A DNA stretch of 64,000 nt. Source: Leptodontidium sp. MPI-SDFR-AT-0119 (taxonomy: Eukaryota > Ascomycota > Leotiomycetes > Helotiales > Leptodontidiaceae). The translations under genes were made by a program, and so were the position numbers. The notes beneath the pieces were generated by a model. That model worked only from the letters and a program-made list of their open reading frames with translations, was not told the origin of the DNA and made no database searches. The stretch lies in the NCBI GenBank assembly GCA_020726505.1, contig JAHLEZ010000051.1, positions 62,001-126,000 of the forward strand. The letters run 5' to 3'. Shown here in pieces: positions 23,440-33,329 of the stretch. Within the stretch, counting starts at the first letter, position 1, and each line of letters begins with the position of its first letter.

Positions 23440-26259
23440 CAACGTCTTAATTAAGTTAAGTAATACAATAAGATAAAGTCTTGCCCTTCTTATAGTAAGT
23501 AAGCACTTCTTTCAGTTCTTACTCGTTGTCACTTGTAATATTAATTAGCGGGGGGGCGTTTTATACTTGGCCTAGTAAGGGATCGTTAGGGTCTCGGCGA
23601 AGCTTGTTAGCCGGAAAGACGTTATAGACCTTTATATTCGCTAGTAACTTTAGGCGGTATAAGTATCTTACTTTCTTAAGTACTTTAAATAGTCTATTAG
23701 TTAGTATATCTAACTTCTTAAATGGACGGAGTGTCTTGAAGTAGCGCATATCGAGCTAAACTAGGCTATCTTTATCAAAGTCGACATCGCGGCGAAAGGC
23801 GTTATAAGACCTAGCTATCTTAGCTTGGGCCACAGTAAAGTTCGATTGAGCTATGTCTTATACTTTCTTATAGCGTTAAGTATAGTTAATAACTTGTTAA
23901 GTATTTAACTTGTTAGTGGGGGTAGCTAAGTTTAGTAAGTTAATTTTCTAGTCTTAATCCGTGCGCGGTACGTATCTATAGATTACTTTAAATAAAGAGA
24001 GTCCCCCTAGAGAATCGTGTGGGAGGGACATTTAGGCGTAGTTTATAATAGGGAAGTACTCTAATTAGTCGTCTTAGTAATACGCAACGAAAGGTCAGAG
24101 TCGTTTCTGTAAGTATTAGTTATACACTTCAGTCTAGCTATCTGTCTATAAGTAGTTAGTAGTAGATAGTTGTCTCTTAGTTCTAAGGATCTTGCTAAGG
24201 GCGGTCTAAAACTTAGAGACAAACTAGGGGCCTTTATTAAAAGTAATAGTCAAGGGAGCGCTAAAGTAACGATATATATAGTATATATATATAATAGCTA
24301 GCTTCTAAGTATTTATCGTCTTTTAGTAAGGGATATTAATAACTTGTTTACTAAATCTATTAATAAAGACGAGGACGTTATCGAATTCATACTTGTCTTT
24401 AGTAAAGGAGTAGTAGTCTACAGTAATATATTCCTATAGTTTAAACGGAACGGGGAGAAGATAGAGGAATCTAGGCTTTTTATCTTAAGGAACTTAAATT
24501 CGTTAGTATATATAATAGTTATAGTAGTACTACTAAACTATAGACGTAATTCTATGCCACTAGTACTAAGAAGAGAGCATTTGGATCGTCTTTTTAGCAC
24601 TAAGGTGCGCTATAGTGACTCGATCATAGACCTCTTATATAAGGAGGGTTTAGAGGTAATTAACATCGGGGACTAAGAGGCGGCCGTCGTGGAGCAGGAG
24701 GTCACTTACTAGGTTAAGTTTACCTAGAAAGTCTGATACAGCTTATTTACACAAAGCCTATAAGGAGGGGGTAATGCGGTTAGCCTCTAGGATTTACTAT
24801 ACGACGAAGAATATTAATATAAAGGTAGCAAGCTTAATATTAGCCACTAGCGCGTCGGCGTCGTTAAATAATCGCAACTCTATAAATAGTAAGTTAGAGT
24901 TAACTTAGTCTTAACGTAAAAGTTATTAAAGGCGTTGAGTCTTCTTTATAGAGTTTTATTAATTTAACTCGTTTAGCTTACGAGAAAGTGCGTTCGCTAA
25001 GGGGTTATAGATTCTAAGGCAGTACGTGATTATGAAATTATAATTCGCTAGAAGCTTTGCCTATCGTACTTGTTTAGTATTTAATTACTTAGAAGTCATA
25101 AAGTATTCCAAGGCCTTGTGGTTTATTACGACACGGACTTAGTAGGGGGCTCTTACTAACTTAGCACGCTAGTGCCTAAAGGATCTAATGATAGCTAGTA
25201 TTTCTTTGTCGTATATTGCGTAGTTGAGCTTAGTAAGTAGTATAGTCTTTAAAAAAAAAGTAACGGGGAACTAATCGTCGCTATATTATTAGAAAAGGAC
25301 TTCGGCTATAATACTATCACTAGTATCCGTCTTTAAGAGGCAGAGTAAATCCTGTCAGTAGTGTCTTAAGAGAAGTGTAGACGTGAGGGTATATTTTAGG
25401 AGGTCGAAGGCGCTTTCGCATTTTGCGGTAAAGCGGAAGGGAACGTTGTTCTTAGTTAGCTAAATAAGAGGTTTTGTTATAATATTGTAGTCGCGAATGA
25501 ATCTCCGGTAGAAGTTATAAAAACTAAGGAAGGACTATATACTTTTAATAGAGTTAAGGTAAGTCTATTCACGAATGATAAAGACCTTCTCGAGATTAAC
25601 TTTTAGGCTAGAAATTAATATAATAAATCTTAAGTACTTAGTTTATATTACTCTAAACTCACACTTCTTTAGGTCGGCCTGTAGCCTAGCGTCGTTGAGA
25701 CATTAAAGTACCTTTTTAACGTGGAGCTAGTATTACAAGGGGTTCTTAAAGTATATAAGAATATCGTCTAAGTACGTTATATAAAAATTATTAAGGTAAT
25801 CAAAGAGAATATTATTTATGTAGCGCTAGTAAGTGGCAGGGCTATTAGTCAAGCTAAATAGAAGAACTTTACACTTATATACGTCGTATCTTATACAGAA
25901 GGTAGTGTACTTTTTTAATACTAGGTCCATTCGGATTTAGTAAAAGGCTTAACGAATGTCTAATTTAGTGAAGATGCGAGCATTAATTATGCGAGCTAGG
26001 GTCTCATTAATTAGAGGTAGAGGGTATTAGTCCTTCTAAGTGAGGGAATTTAGTACTCGGAAATTAATATATAACCGCAGGGAGCTATTCGGCTTCTTAA
26101 TAAAGAGAATAGGGGCAGCGAATAGTACTTAAGACGGCTTAATAAATCCTTTGTTTAAGTTATTTATAATATATTCCTTAATAGCCTTAAGTTCTTTAGT
26201 CGATATCTTATATAATAGCGAATACTTAAGTGCTTTCTCACCCTCTCCTTTTAGCTTAA
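23440..26259 (-). pseudogene. Gypsy-2 pol remnant: reverse transcriptase to chromodomain-type integrase tail
   Basis: Read on the minus strand. RT spans about 25600-26150, with LTNSPATY (family LTNAPATF) and ITYLDDILIYF (25758-25790), then KKCEFRV and TKYLRFI. Integrase should lie at about 23800-24700 but is too damaged to trace. Its C-terminus is clear in the open stretch 23561-23749 (FKVLKKV, YRLKLLANIKVYNVFPANKL). A chromodomain-like tail follows at 23400-23545 (LSYCIT.LN.DVDLD.YNASNLKYA), as in Tf1-type chromoviruses. Stops are at former Gln/Trp codons. The order RT-RH-INT is that of Ty3/Gypsy. Confidence 0.8.
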
Positions 26260-26264
26260 TTTTG

Positions 26265-26439
26265 TGTCGTTATACTCGGGTGGTACCACTGATTCCGGTG
26301 AAGAATCGACACACAAGAGGGGTAAAATCCTGCAGTGGTATGTGTGTGTATTCAAAAAGAAGGGGAACTCTGTACGGGAGCCCCCCCTCATATACTCGTT
26401 AGGCGAGCATATGACTAAAACGTGACTATTAAACCAACA
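26265..26439. repeat. TRIM left LTR (175 bp)
   Basis: Identical to 27404-27578; contains GT-rich and C-rich runs (gccccccctcat) and no coding. Confidence 0.95.
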
Positions 26440-26570
26440 CTGGCAGTTTTTCCTTTGTCGAGAGACGTCTCCCTCGAACCAAATGCTAGCCTAATAGCTA
26501 GTAATTAATCAAACAAACAACGACGAGTCTCTAAATACAAAGAAGCCAATTCCATTCCCTACTCTCGAAA

Positions 26571-26653
26571 GCCTCGGTACCAGGGTTGATACAACCGGTA
26601 TAGGACTCCTAACCAAGGTAGAACTTGCCGGGAGTTCGATTTGGTACCGAGGC
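26571..26653 (+). other. cloverleaf-like inverted repeat structure in the TRIM interior
   Basis: A perfect 12-bp outer stem (gcctcggtacca, 26571-26582, with 26642-26653) encloses three hairpins. They are ggttg-ata-caacc (26584-26596); ggt-a-tagg-act-ccta-acc (26597-26614); and gaact-7 nt-agttc (26621-26637). The fold resembles a tRNA cloverleaf but lacks a proper T-loop and anticodon arm, so it is not annotated as a tRNA. It could be a packaging or dimerisation signal of the element. Structure read by eye. Confidence 0.45.
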
Positions 26654-26769
26654 GAAATTGTCGTCAAAGCGCACGGAGCTTGCTAAGACCTAATTTCCGA
26701 ATCAAGCAACGTGGCTTCGAAGAAAGGGGGAAAAATCGGAAAAAGGAGGTATCGAAAGGAAGCTCGACA

Positions 26770-27170
26770 GCTGGTGATTCTGAGGCGTGCAGAAGAGGTA
26801 GTTTCGAGCTGGCTCAGCGAAGAGGTCAAAGTAGGCGATTCTAAGGCGTGTAGAAGAGGGGATCGAGCTGGCTCAATAAAGAGGTCGAAGTTGGCGATTC
26901 TGAGGCGTGCAGAAGAGGTACGCAGGAGGTCGGCTGCGGTGAGATCAAGGGGTGTCGTTCGAAAAGAAGTAGTCGTCCTGCCTTCCACTCGAGAAAGAAT
27001 CTCGCCGGCTTCGAACTCATCGCTGCGGGGGTCGTTGTAGCGGAGAAAAAGGTGTGTATTTGAGGAAGAAGAGAGGTCCTTCGAATAGGTGCTTCGAAGG
27101 AGGGAGCTTCGACTAGCTCAGCGAAGAGGTCGAAGTTGACAATTCTGAGGCGTGCAGAAGTCGTGTGGTA
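26770..27170 (+). repeat. ~60-bp degenerate tandem repeats in the TRIM interior
   Basis: The motif gcgattctgaggcgtgcag recurs near 26774, 26834, 26894 and 27138, together with gagctggctcagcgaagagg. The first three copies are spaced about 60 bp. Overlapping open stretches on both strands here (26711-27040 + and 26841-27281 -) follow from the repeat and show no known domain; I do not call them genes. Confidence 0.7.
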
Positions 27171-27403
27171 GACACAACAATTCGATATTACGTGGAGAGC
27201 GAATACTGCACGTAAGAGGTCGAAAAGCCTTGAAGGTATTATCGGAATACCGGAGAGCGAATACTGCAGTATTCCGAACATATCTCCCTTAGCATATCGT
27301 ACGAAGCAGTGGAGGGCGAACGCTGCATAGCTTCGAGGATATCTCTTCGAGTTTGGCCAATAAACTTGTTAATCAATAGCCGAGCAATTGACTGATTGAT
27401 CAA

Positions 27404-27578
27404 TGTCGTTATACTCGGGTGGTACCACTGATTCCGGTGAAGAATCGACACACAAGAGGGGTAAAATCCTGCAGTGGTATGTGTGTGTATTCAAAAAGAA
27501 GGGGAACTCTGTACGGGAGCCCCCCCTCATATACTCGTTAGGCGAGCATATGACTAAAACGTGACTATTAAACCAACA
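27404..27578. repeat. TRIM right LTR (175 bp)
   Basis: Identical to 26265-26439; followed by the ttttg target duplication. Confidence 0.95.
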
Positions 27579-27583
27579 TTTTG

Positions 27584-30500
27584 TGATTATACGAGCGATA
27601 AGGGGGGAAAATATCACTTTCTGCTTTAAAGAATACGTGAGTTTAATTAGCGTACTCTAAGGGAATTATTAGTTTAGCGTTTAGCTCTTAAATAAAAAGT
27701 GCAAACTATATAGCTAACTAGCGGCAGTAAGTGAGTTCGACAGTTAGGGCTAATATGGCAGCGGCTTTCTCTCGCTCTTAGTTTCTTTAATTAATTAAAG
27801 TATTAATCTCTTAAAGAGTCACTACGAATATCTCATCTCTAGACTTCCGTTTTATTAATATGTGAAACGTTACGGCGCTAATTAAGAAGATCTTAATAAT
27901 TGGACGTTAACGAGCTTTCTCACGTCGCTTTATAATTAGTAACTTATCTCGTAGTTAAGGAGAAGAAGTTAAGGAAGGAGGAGCTTTTGTAGTCGAGTCG
28001 TGTACGAGAGAAAGTTGCGTTTATATCTTCTGAAGTGAATTAGCGTAGTCCTTAATATATGTTCTACGCGTGAAAGAAGCGAATTAGGGGGAGTCAGTCT
28101 AGTCTTAAGGATATAAGAGCTCGGTGGTTCTACTCTCTAGTTTAGTAACTTTTATTTAGGCTAGTTTAGTTGAAATATATATATTATTTAATCGTAAGGA
28201 CTATTATATATATTAACTAGGCTAGTTATTTAATATACTTCCTAACTGAAGTAAAGGACCGTTAGTAGCGGAGTGCGCGCGCTTTCTAGGCTTTATTACA
28301 TATTACACTTATTAATGCGAGAGCTCTGCGGTACATAAAGTATTAACAATAAAGGTAGGTTTAATAGTAGTACTAATATCGGGGATTGGCTGGGGGCGAT
28401 ATTATACACCTAAAAAGCGCGGATTTAAGTATTTTTAACTCTCGGAGATTAATATAGAATTTATTATTAGCGTAGCTTCTTTAATTAACATAGTAGCGCG
28501 GCCACTTCCAGAGGCTACTATATGTTTCGAAACGAAGTATTTATTAGAAGGTGTAATAGGAGAAGAAAGTAAGGAATACATAGGAGGTTTTATACTTAAA
28601 ATAAGAAGGAAAGAAGAAGTAAACGAAGTACTAGGTGTTAAAGAGATAGGGGGGTGAAGTTCTTTTACTAGCGCCGTGGACTTGATTCCGAGGGGGTATA
28701 AATTCTCGACTCTACACTTCTAGCACGACTATAGTAAGTTTCCTTAATCTTTCTTTCTACGACTTACAGTGGTTCCGTAGTTAGAGATTAGCTGTAGATA
28801 TAGGCTCGATAACTATGTATTCGTAGAATTAGTATCTTCGGCATCTAATATAATTCGATTATGCTACGCGGGATACTGGGTTTGATTTTCTATTAATATA
28901 ATCGCTGGTTTTCTAGACTTAGTAATAGTCGAGGGATTGACAATAATAAGTTCTGAGGTTATTAAGAAAGTAAGGGAGTAACTAACGTATATATCGAAAT
29001 TTAACTTAGCGCACCGGCTAGAATTAGTCATAGAATCGTCTTATAGCGGGCTATTATAATTGCTATAACACAAAGTCGTAAACTTTAAGCAAATAGTAGG
29101 TCTGAATATTTTATAAGTCTTTACTTCAGCGGTTACTAGTTCTAATAAAGTTTCTAAGGTATTTATACTTGGCGCGGGAAGTAAGGGTAAGTTAGCTATT
29201 GAAGTCGACTCAATAAATTAAGTATTATAGTGGCTCCAAAATTCACGTAACTTAGCGTCTCTATGCTCAGTGTCACGCTAGTGGCGTTAATAAATCTTGT
29301 GTACACGTAAGTCTTGGACCTTAATTAGTTTACTATAACTTACTATTAAGGGGTAGTCTAATGGCTAGATGAGCCGTCGTTTAGTAATATTTAAGAGCAC
29401 TTCGTGATGTTTTAGTTATGATCTTCTAATAATTACTCTATAGTTTCTTAAGTGAGTAATCAAGAAAGGAGTAAATGATTATAAACGCTTGTCGACTATT
29501 AAATTTAACGTGGTATAATGGCTAATAGTCTAGCCAGTTCGACTATTAAATCCTTTAATAAGGATAAGTGAAGACAGTAAGTAAATTAAAGGTTTTAAGA
29601 AGAAAGAAAGAGATTTTAAAAGAGAGTAATTAATAAAATAGTAACTGTTAGCTCCGGAATTAAGAAGTGCGGGCAGCTTATACGTAAGTCTATTCTTAGA
29701 GAGAGTAATGTGGGTAGTAAGCGCTAGTTCGCTAAGAAGCTTCGTAAAGTCAAGATATTATATATCTCGTACTATACTTAAGAAGGAGCCTTTTCTTAGG
29801 CTAAGTCTTTTACTCGTGGGGTAAGTTCCTCTACTAATAAGTTATTGTTATCGTTTATAACTTAGCTATTAAACATAAGACTACTGTCGTTAGCGCTTAC
29901 TTCTATTTCGTTAATACGGGAGGCATAACTACGATTAAGGGGCCGTTAGGCAAAATACTAAGGGGTATTCGCTAGCGTTTAAGTACGAGGTATATTAGCT
30001 CGTATAGAGATTTGTTGACTTAGGGGTTGGCTAGTCTCTCGTCACTAGGACAAAAAAGTAATAGAAGCTTAAAGTAACTTTCCCGTAGTCCCTAAGGAGA
30101 TATTAACTTAAGATCAGGGATAAGAATTTATACTTGTCGCTAAGGGGCTAAAGCGACTAACGTAAATAGTAATCTCTATAATCTATCCTTAGTCTTTAGC
30201 TTAAACTACTCTTATATACTCTTCTAAAGTTCTAGCTCTCTAATACTTATAGAATAATTACTTACGTAGGCGGGACGGAAGCTTATCTTGTAAGTTTATT
30301 TTAAGTATTAAATTATTAGTTACGCCGCCTTAGCTAGTAAGAATTCTAAATTATTAGTAAAAATCTCAAAAGGTTTATTTTACGGCTTTTATCTTTAACG
30401 CAAAGTAGAGGTTACACGCTATTTATTACTTATAAGGGTTAGTTAGGAATTTGACTACTTAATTAACTAAGTTAAGCGCATTTATAATATTTCCGTCGTC

Positions 30501-31513
30501 GTTAAGCGTCAGGGATAAGAAAAAGGGTTTTAAGAACGTGCGAGTTATTCCTTCTATTTATACTAGTAGTTAATCCTTCTAGTAGTCGTCGTCGACAAAG
30601 TATTAGTCGTACCGGCGTAAGGCGTTCTAGACCTGAACTTCCTATAAACGTGGATTATAGTTAATATCGTCTGAAAGCTTATTGTTTAGGTTAGGGATCT
30701 TCTCGATTCGTGAGGCCGTAAATATCTAGGATATCTTAAAGAAAGAGGGGGAACGACGACTTAGGATGCGAGGAGGTTAGTAGTTATTATTACTATCGTC
30801 GTTTAGTAGTTCACTAAGGTTAAGAGCACTTTATGCCTTACCTTTGCCTTTATTTAGCTCGGGGGCAGGAGTTTTCTTAATTAAGGAATAAAAAAGTGTG
30901 TCCTCTTTTTGGAAAGTTATAAATCTTAGGGCGGGTCTACGTAGTAAAGGCTTGTCGGTCGTAAGTCGCTATTATTAAAAAGACAGCTTTAACCGCTAGT
31001 TCTTTATGTGACTCTTCGCGAGCTGCTTTTCTAAGATGCGAAGTCGGCTTTCTTATAGTGTCTCTCTTATATATGTCCTTGTAGGCTCTGTACTGCTCCC
31101 TGGCGTATTAGTAGAAGTATTAATTATAGGATTATTAGCATCGGGAGAGTTAAGTAGGGGGACGGAAGAAGAGGCAGACGACATATCGGCGTCGTCTATA
31201 GTAGGTCGCTTTATTAGAGGAGGGACGACTTTCGGCTTGACTTAGCGAGTTAAAGGGAGAGGTCTGGCGAAGAGAGGGTTTCGGCTTTGTCGTGTAAAGG
31301 CAAAGGTCAGGGAGGAGAATAAGGGTAATAGTGGCGAAGTAGATGTTGACTTCGTTATTAGTAGGGGTTTTAATGCTGCTATTTGTTAAGTTATAAAGCT
31401 TAGTATAGGCCTTTCCTGTATTTGAGCTTCTAGGTCGTAACCACTTATAAGAGAATTAGGGGGCGAGGGATATTTACTATCTTCTTAAACGTAGAGAAAA
31501 GAGTTATAGATAA
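27584..31513 (-). pseudogene. Gypsy-2 5' half: Gag and pol N-terminal remnants
   Basis: Minus-strand remains between the TRIM element and the 5' LTR. Near 31100-31250 a readable segment (ADMSSASSSVPLLNSPDAN, then a charged helix ending RILEK) fits the N-terminal part of a Ty3/Gypsy Gag, and 30560-30720 reads NKLSDDINYNPR, a Gag-core-like stretch. The zinc knuckle and protease were not identified. The + strand open frame at 31036-31245 is the shadow of this Gag segment. Damage is heavy, with stops at Gln codons. Confidence 0.55.
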
Positions 31514-31760
31514 TGTGACGCTTACCTTAAAAAGACGGCAATCACGTGTAACTGACGCCTCACATATTAATACAAGACATATGATAATACTAAGTATTAA
31601 CTTAGAATTTATAACTATAGAGGAAAGAAGGTAAGGAAAGAATAAGTTTATATATAAGAGGTTAATATGCCTAGTACTATGGTAATCTCGGTACGTCCCG
31701 ATCGGGCAGTACTAAGTGGAGCCGGTGGAAATGAGGCTCTGGACAGCGACAGTCGTCACA
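31514..31760 (-). repeat. Gypsy-2 5' LTR (247 bp)
   Basis: The less mutated LTR copy (for example ggctctggacagcgac against ggctttaaatagtaat); followed by the ctaca duplication. Confidence 0.95.
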
Positions 31761-33329
31761 CTACAAATGTTCGAGAGACTTGTGCCGTCTTAGTACACGT
31801 TTTTGCGCGATATTTTGTATTTAGAGCTCTTTACTAACTCTGTGAGGCGGCTAATATAAGTTTTAAAGGACAAAAGTCTAATTAAAGCTCTTCAAAAACG
31901 TTTCACTAATACTAACTAAGAAGATGGCCTTATTAGAATCTAAACAAAAGACGCGTTCGTTTATTAAAAAGGCAACCGCGCAAATTAGATCGATTATAGA
32001 ATTCGACAACTATTTGCCTTCGCTATACGTGAATACTCTTTTATGCCTTAGGAGCCTAAGAAAGAGAATTTAGTGTAAAACCTAAGGGTACATATCGTCC
32101 CCGCTGTGTTGCGCTGCCTTGCTAATCTTATAAGTGACTTAAGATTTAAATCTGATAAAATCAAGGCCATGTAAAAGCTAGGCATAGACGCTAAGCAAAT
32201 ATACCCGTAATTAAGCCTTATCCTAGTAACATTTGGGCCCGGTGTTATACTAGCTAATAAGTGTAGGACCCCTCGTATCTAGTCTCATAAAATAAATCGC
32301 AACTTATTATTTATTAATAACCTCCACGACATATAATAAAATAAAAGAGACGGTATAACGTCTTTTTTCGTTTAGAAATCTATATACTTTGCATTCTTTA
32401 GTAAACTATCTAGAATAGGAAACGCCGCAAACATAAGCGAGGATACTTATTATAGGCAAGATAAAGGTTAATCTCAAGAGACCTCGGGGGTAAACTAGTT
32501 TAGTAGTCAATCGCAGCCCTCGAGTGTGGAAAAGCAAAGGCAAGAACAACGCAGGCAAGAACAAGAGCTGCAGAAGAGGCTGGAACAAGAGAGGTTGGAG
32601 TAAAAGAGGTTAGAAGAGAGGCTAGAACAGGGGAGACTAAGCCGAGAGGAATGGGAGACATTACAACAGGAATTAAGGCGGCACATATTAAATAATAAGA
32701 GATTACAGCAAGAGAAATTAAAGTAGGAGAGGCGAGAATAACATAGACAAGAATAGCTCAGGCAAAAAGACAAATTGCAGAGGAGGCTAGAGGATAAAAG
32801 GCTAGAACGGGAAAGAACAACACAGGATCCACAGAAGGTCGAGATCAAATTCTTGGCCTGGGAGAGAGATCACTAGAACGAGGTACCACCAATACATGCC
32901 CATCCGAAGGACTCATCCTAAGTTAAACGAGTTATTAAAAAGTATCTAAGGAAGGGGTTCCGGGTTCTTAATACCAACTTATAGCTGTTTGCTCCAGGAA
33001 ATTGTTTCCGGGCAGTAGTAAATAATGAATCATATCTAATATTGCTAGTTCACCAGGACAGTCTTCGTACTGATGAGATAGAGAAGTCTACTAAAAGACT
33101 CATAACTGGTTGAGGACAGAAAACGTATCGAGATTCCACTACAGAAAGCAGCGTCTTTTACACCTAACATTCGATCCAGTCGCACTTTATACATTCTAGT
33201 CATAACGTCTATCCCTGCGTGCCGAGACGCACCCTGTTGCGAGACAAAACGTAGGTACTTCGAGTTCAAGCGACTTTAAATCTGTGAACGCATTAAAAAA
33301 ATTTTTTATGTTATTTTCGGCTGTATTAT

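Larger units (their letters stand above)
26265..27578. mobile_element. TRIM-like non-autonomous LTR element (1,314 bp) nested in Gypsy-2
   Basis: Two 175-bp LTRs (26265-26439 and 27404-27578) are identical and begin TGTCGTTATACTCGGG and end AAACCAACA. They are flanked by an exact ttttg duplication (26260-26264 and 27579-27583). The 964-bp interior has no RT, integrase or Gag. Base composition is ordinary and shows no RIP, in sharp contrast to the host element. Next to the left LTR is cTGGCAG, a possible primer-binding site if the element is read on the + strand; a purine tract on the opposite strand at the same place leaves orientation open. Identical LTRs imply a recent insertion. Confidence 0.93.
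22981..31760 (-). mobile_element. Gypsy-2: full-length Ty3/Gypsy chromovirus-like LTR retrotransposon
   Basis: LTRs of 247 bp (22981-23227 and 31514-31760) start TGTGACG and end CGTCACA or its mutated form. They are flanked by an exact ctaca duplication (22976-22980 and 31761-31765). Coding is on the minus strand: YLDD is at 25763-25774, and a purine tract (AAAAAGGGGGG) adjoins the left (3') LTR. The LTRs differ at about 26 sites, all transitions. A 1.3-kb TRIM-like element sits inside at 26265-27578. Confidence 0.95.
21500..33290 (+). pseudogene. DUF3723-family pseudogene split by Gypsy-2
   Basis: A fungal DUF3723 protein, a large family of unknown function common near transposons. Before the insertion, 22100-22980 reads TVDLYI, IYRKIRQYKDN, LRNKE.IKAFDSLLPIYSL and KIDPR, matching the family's central region in order. 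Across the Gypsy-2 target duplication (ctaca) the frame continues directly into MFERLVPS, YTFLRDILYLEL and NSVRRLI, then FVYQKGNRAN. At 32520-32840 there is a Gln/Glu/Arg-rich coiled coil (QEQELQKRLEQERLE), followed by the family's C-terminal part (YLRKGFRVLNTNL, APGNCFRAVVNN). Stops are TAA/TAG at Gln codons. The start is uncertain; 21500 is a guess. The end is near a piggyBac insertion at 33330. Confidence 0.75.

Noticed and set aside
26571..26653. true tRNA gene
   Set aside because: The outer stem is 12 bp, the arms do not have tRNA dimensions and no proper A/B boxes or anticodon loop fit the fold.
26683..27281. protein-coding genes on either strand of the TRIM interior
   Set aside because: Open frames on both strands arise from a GC-normal tandem repeat and show no domain, start context or intron.
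31036..31245. 69-residue + strand open frame
   Set aside because: Antisense to the Gag-like segment of Gypsy-2.
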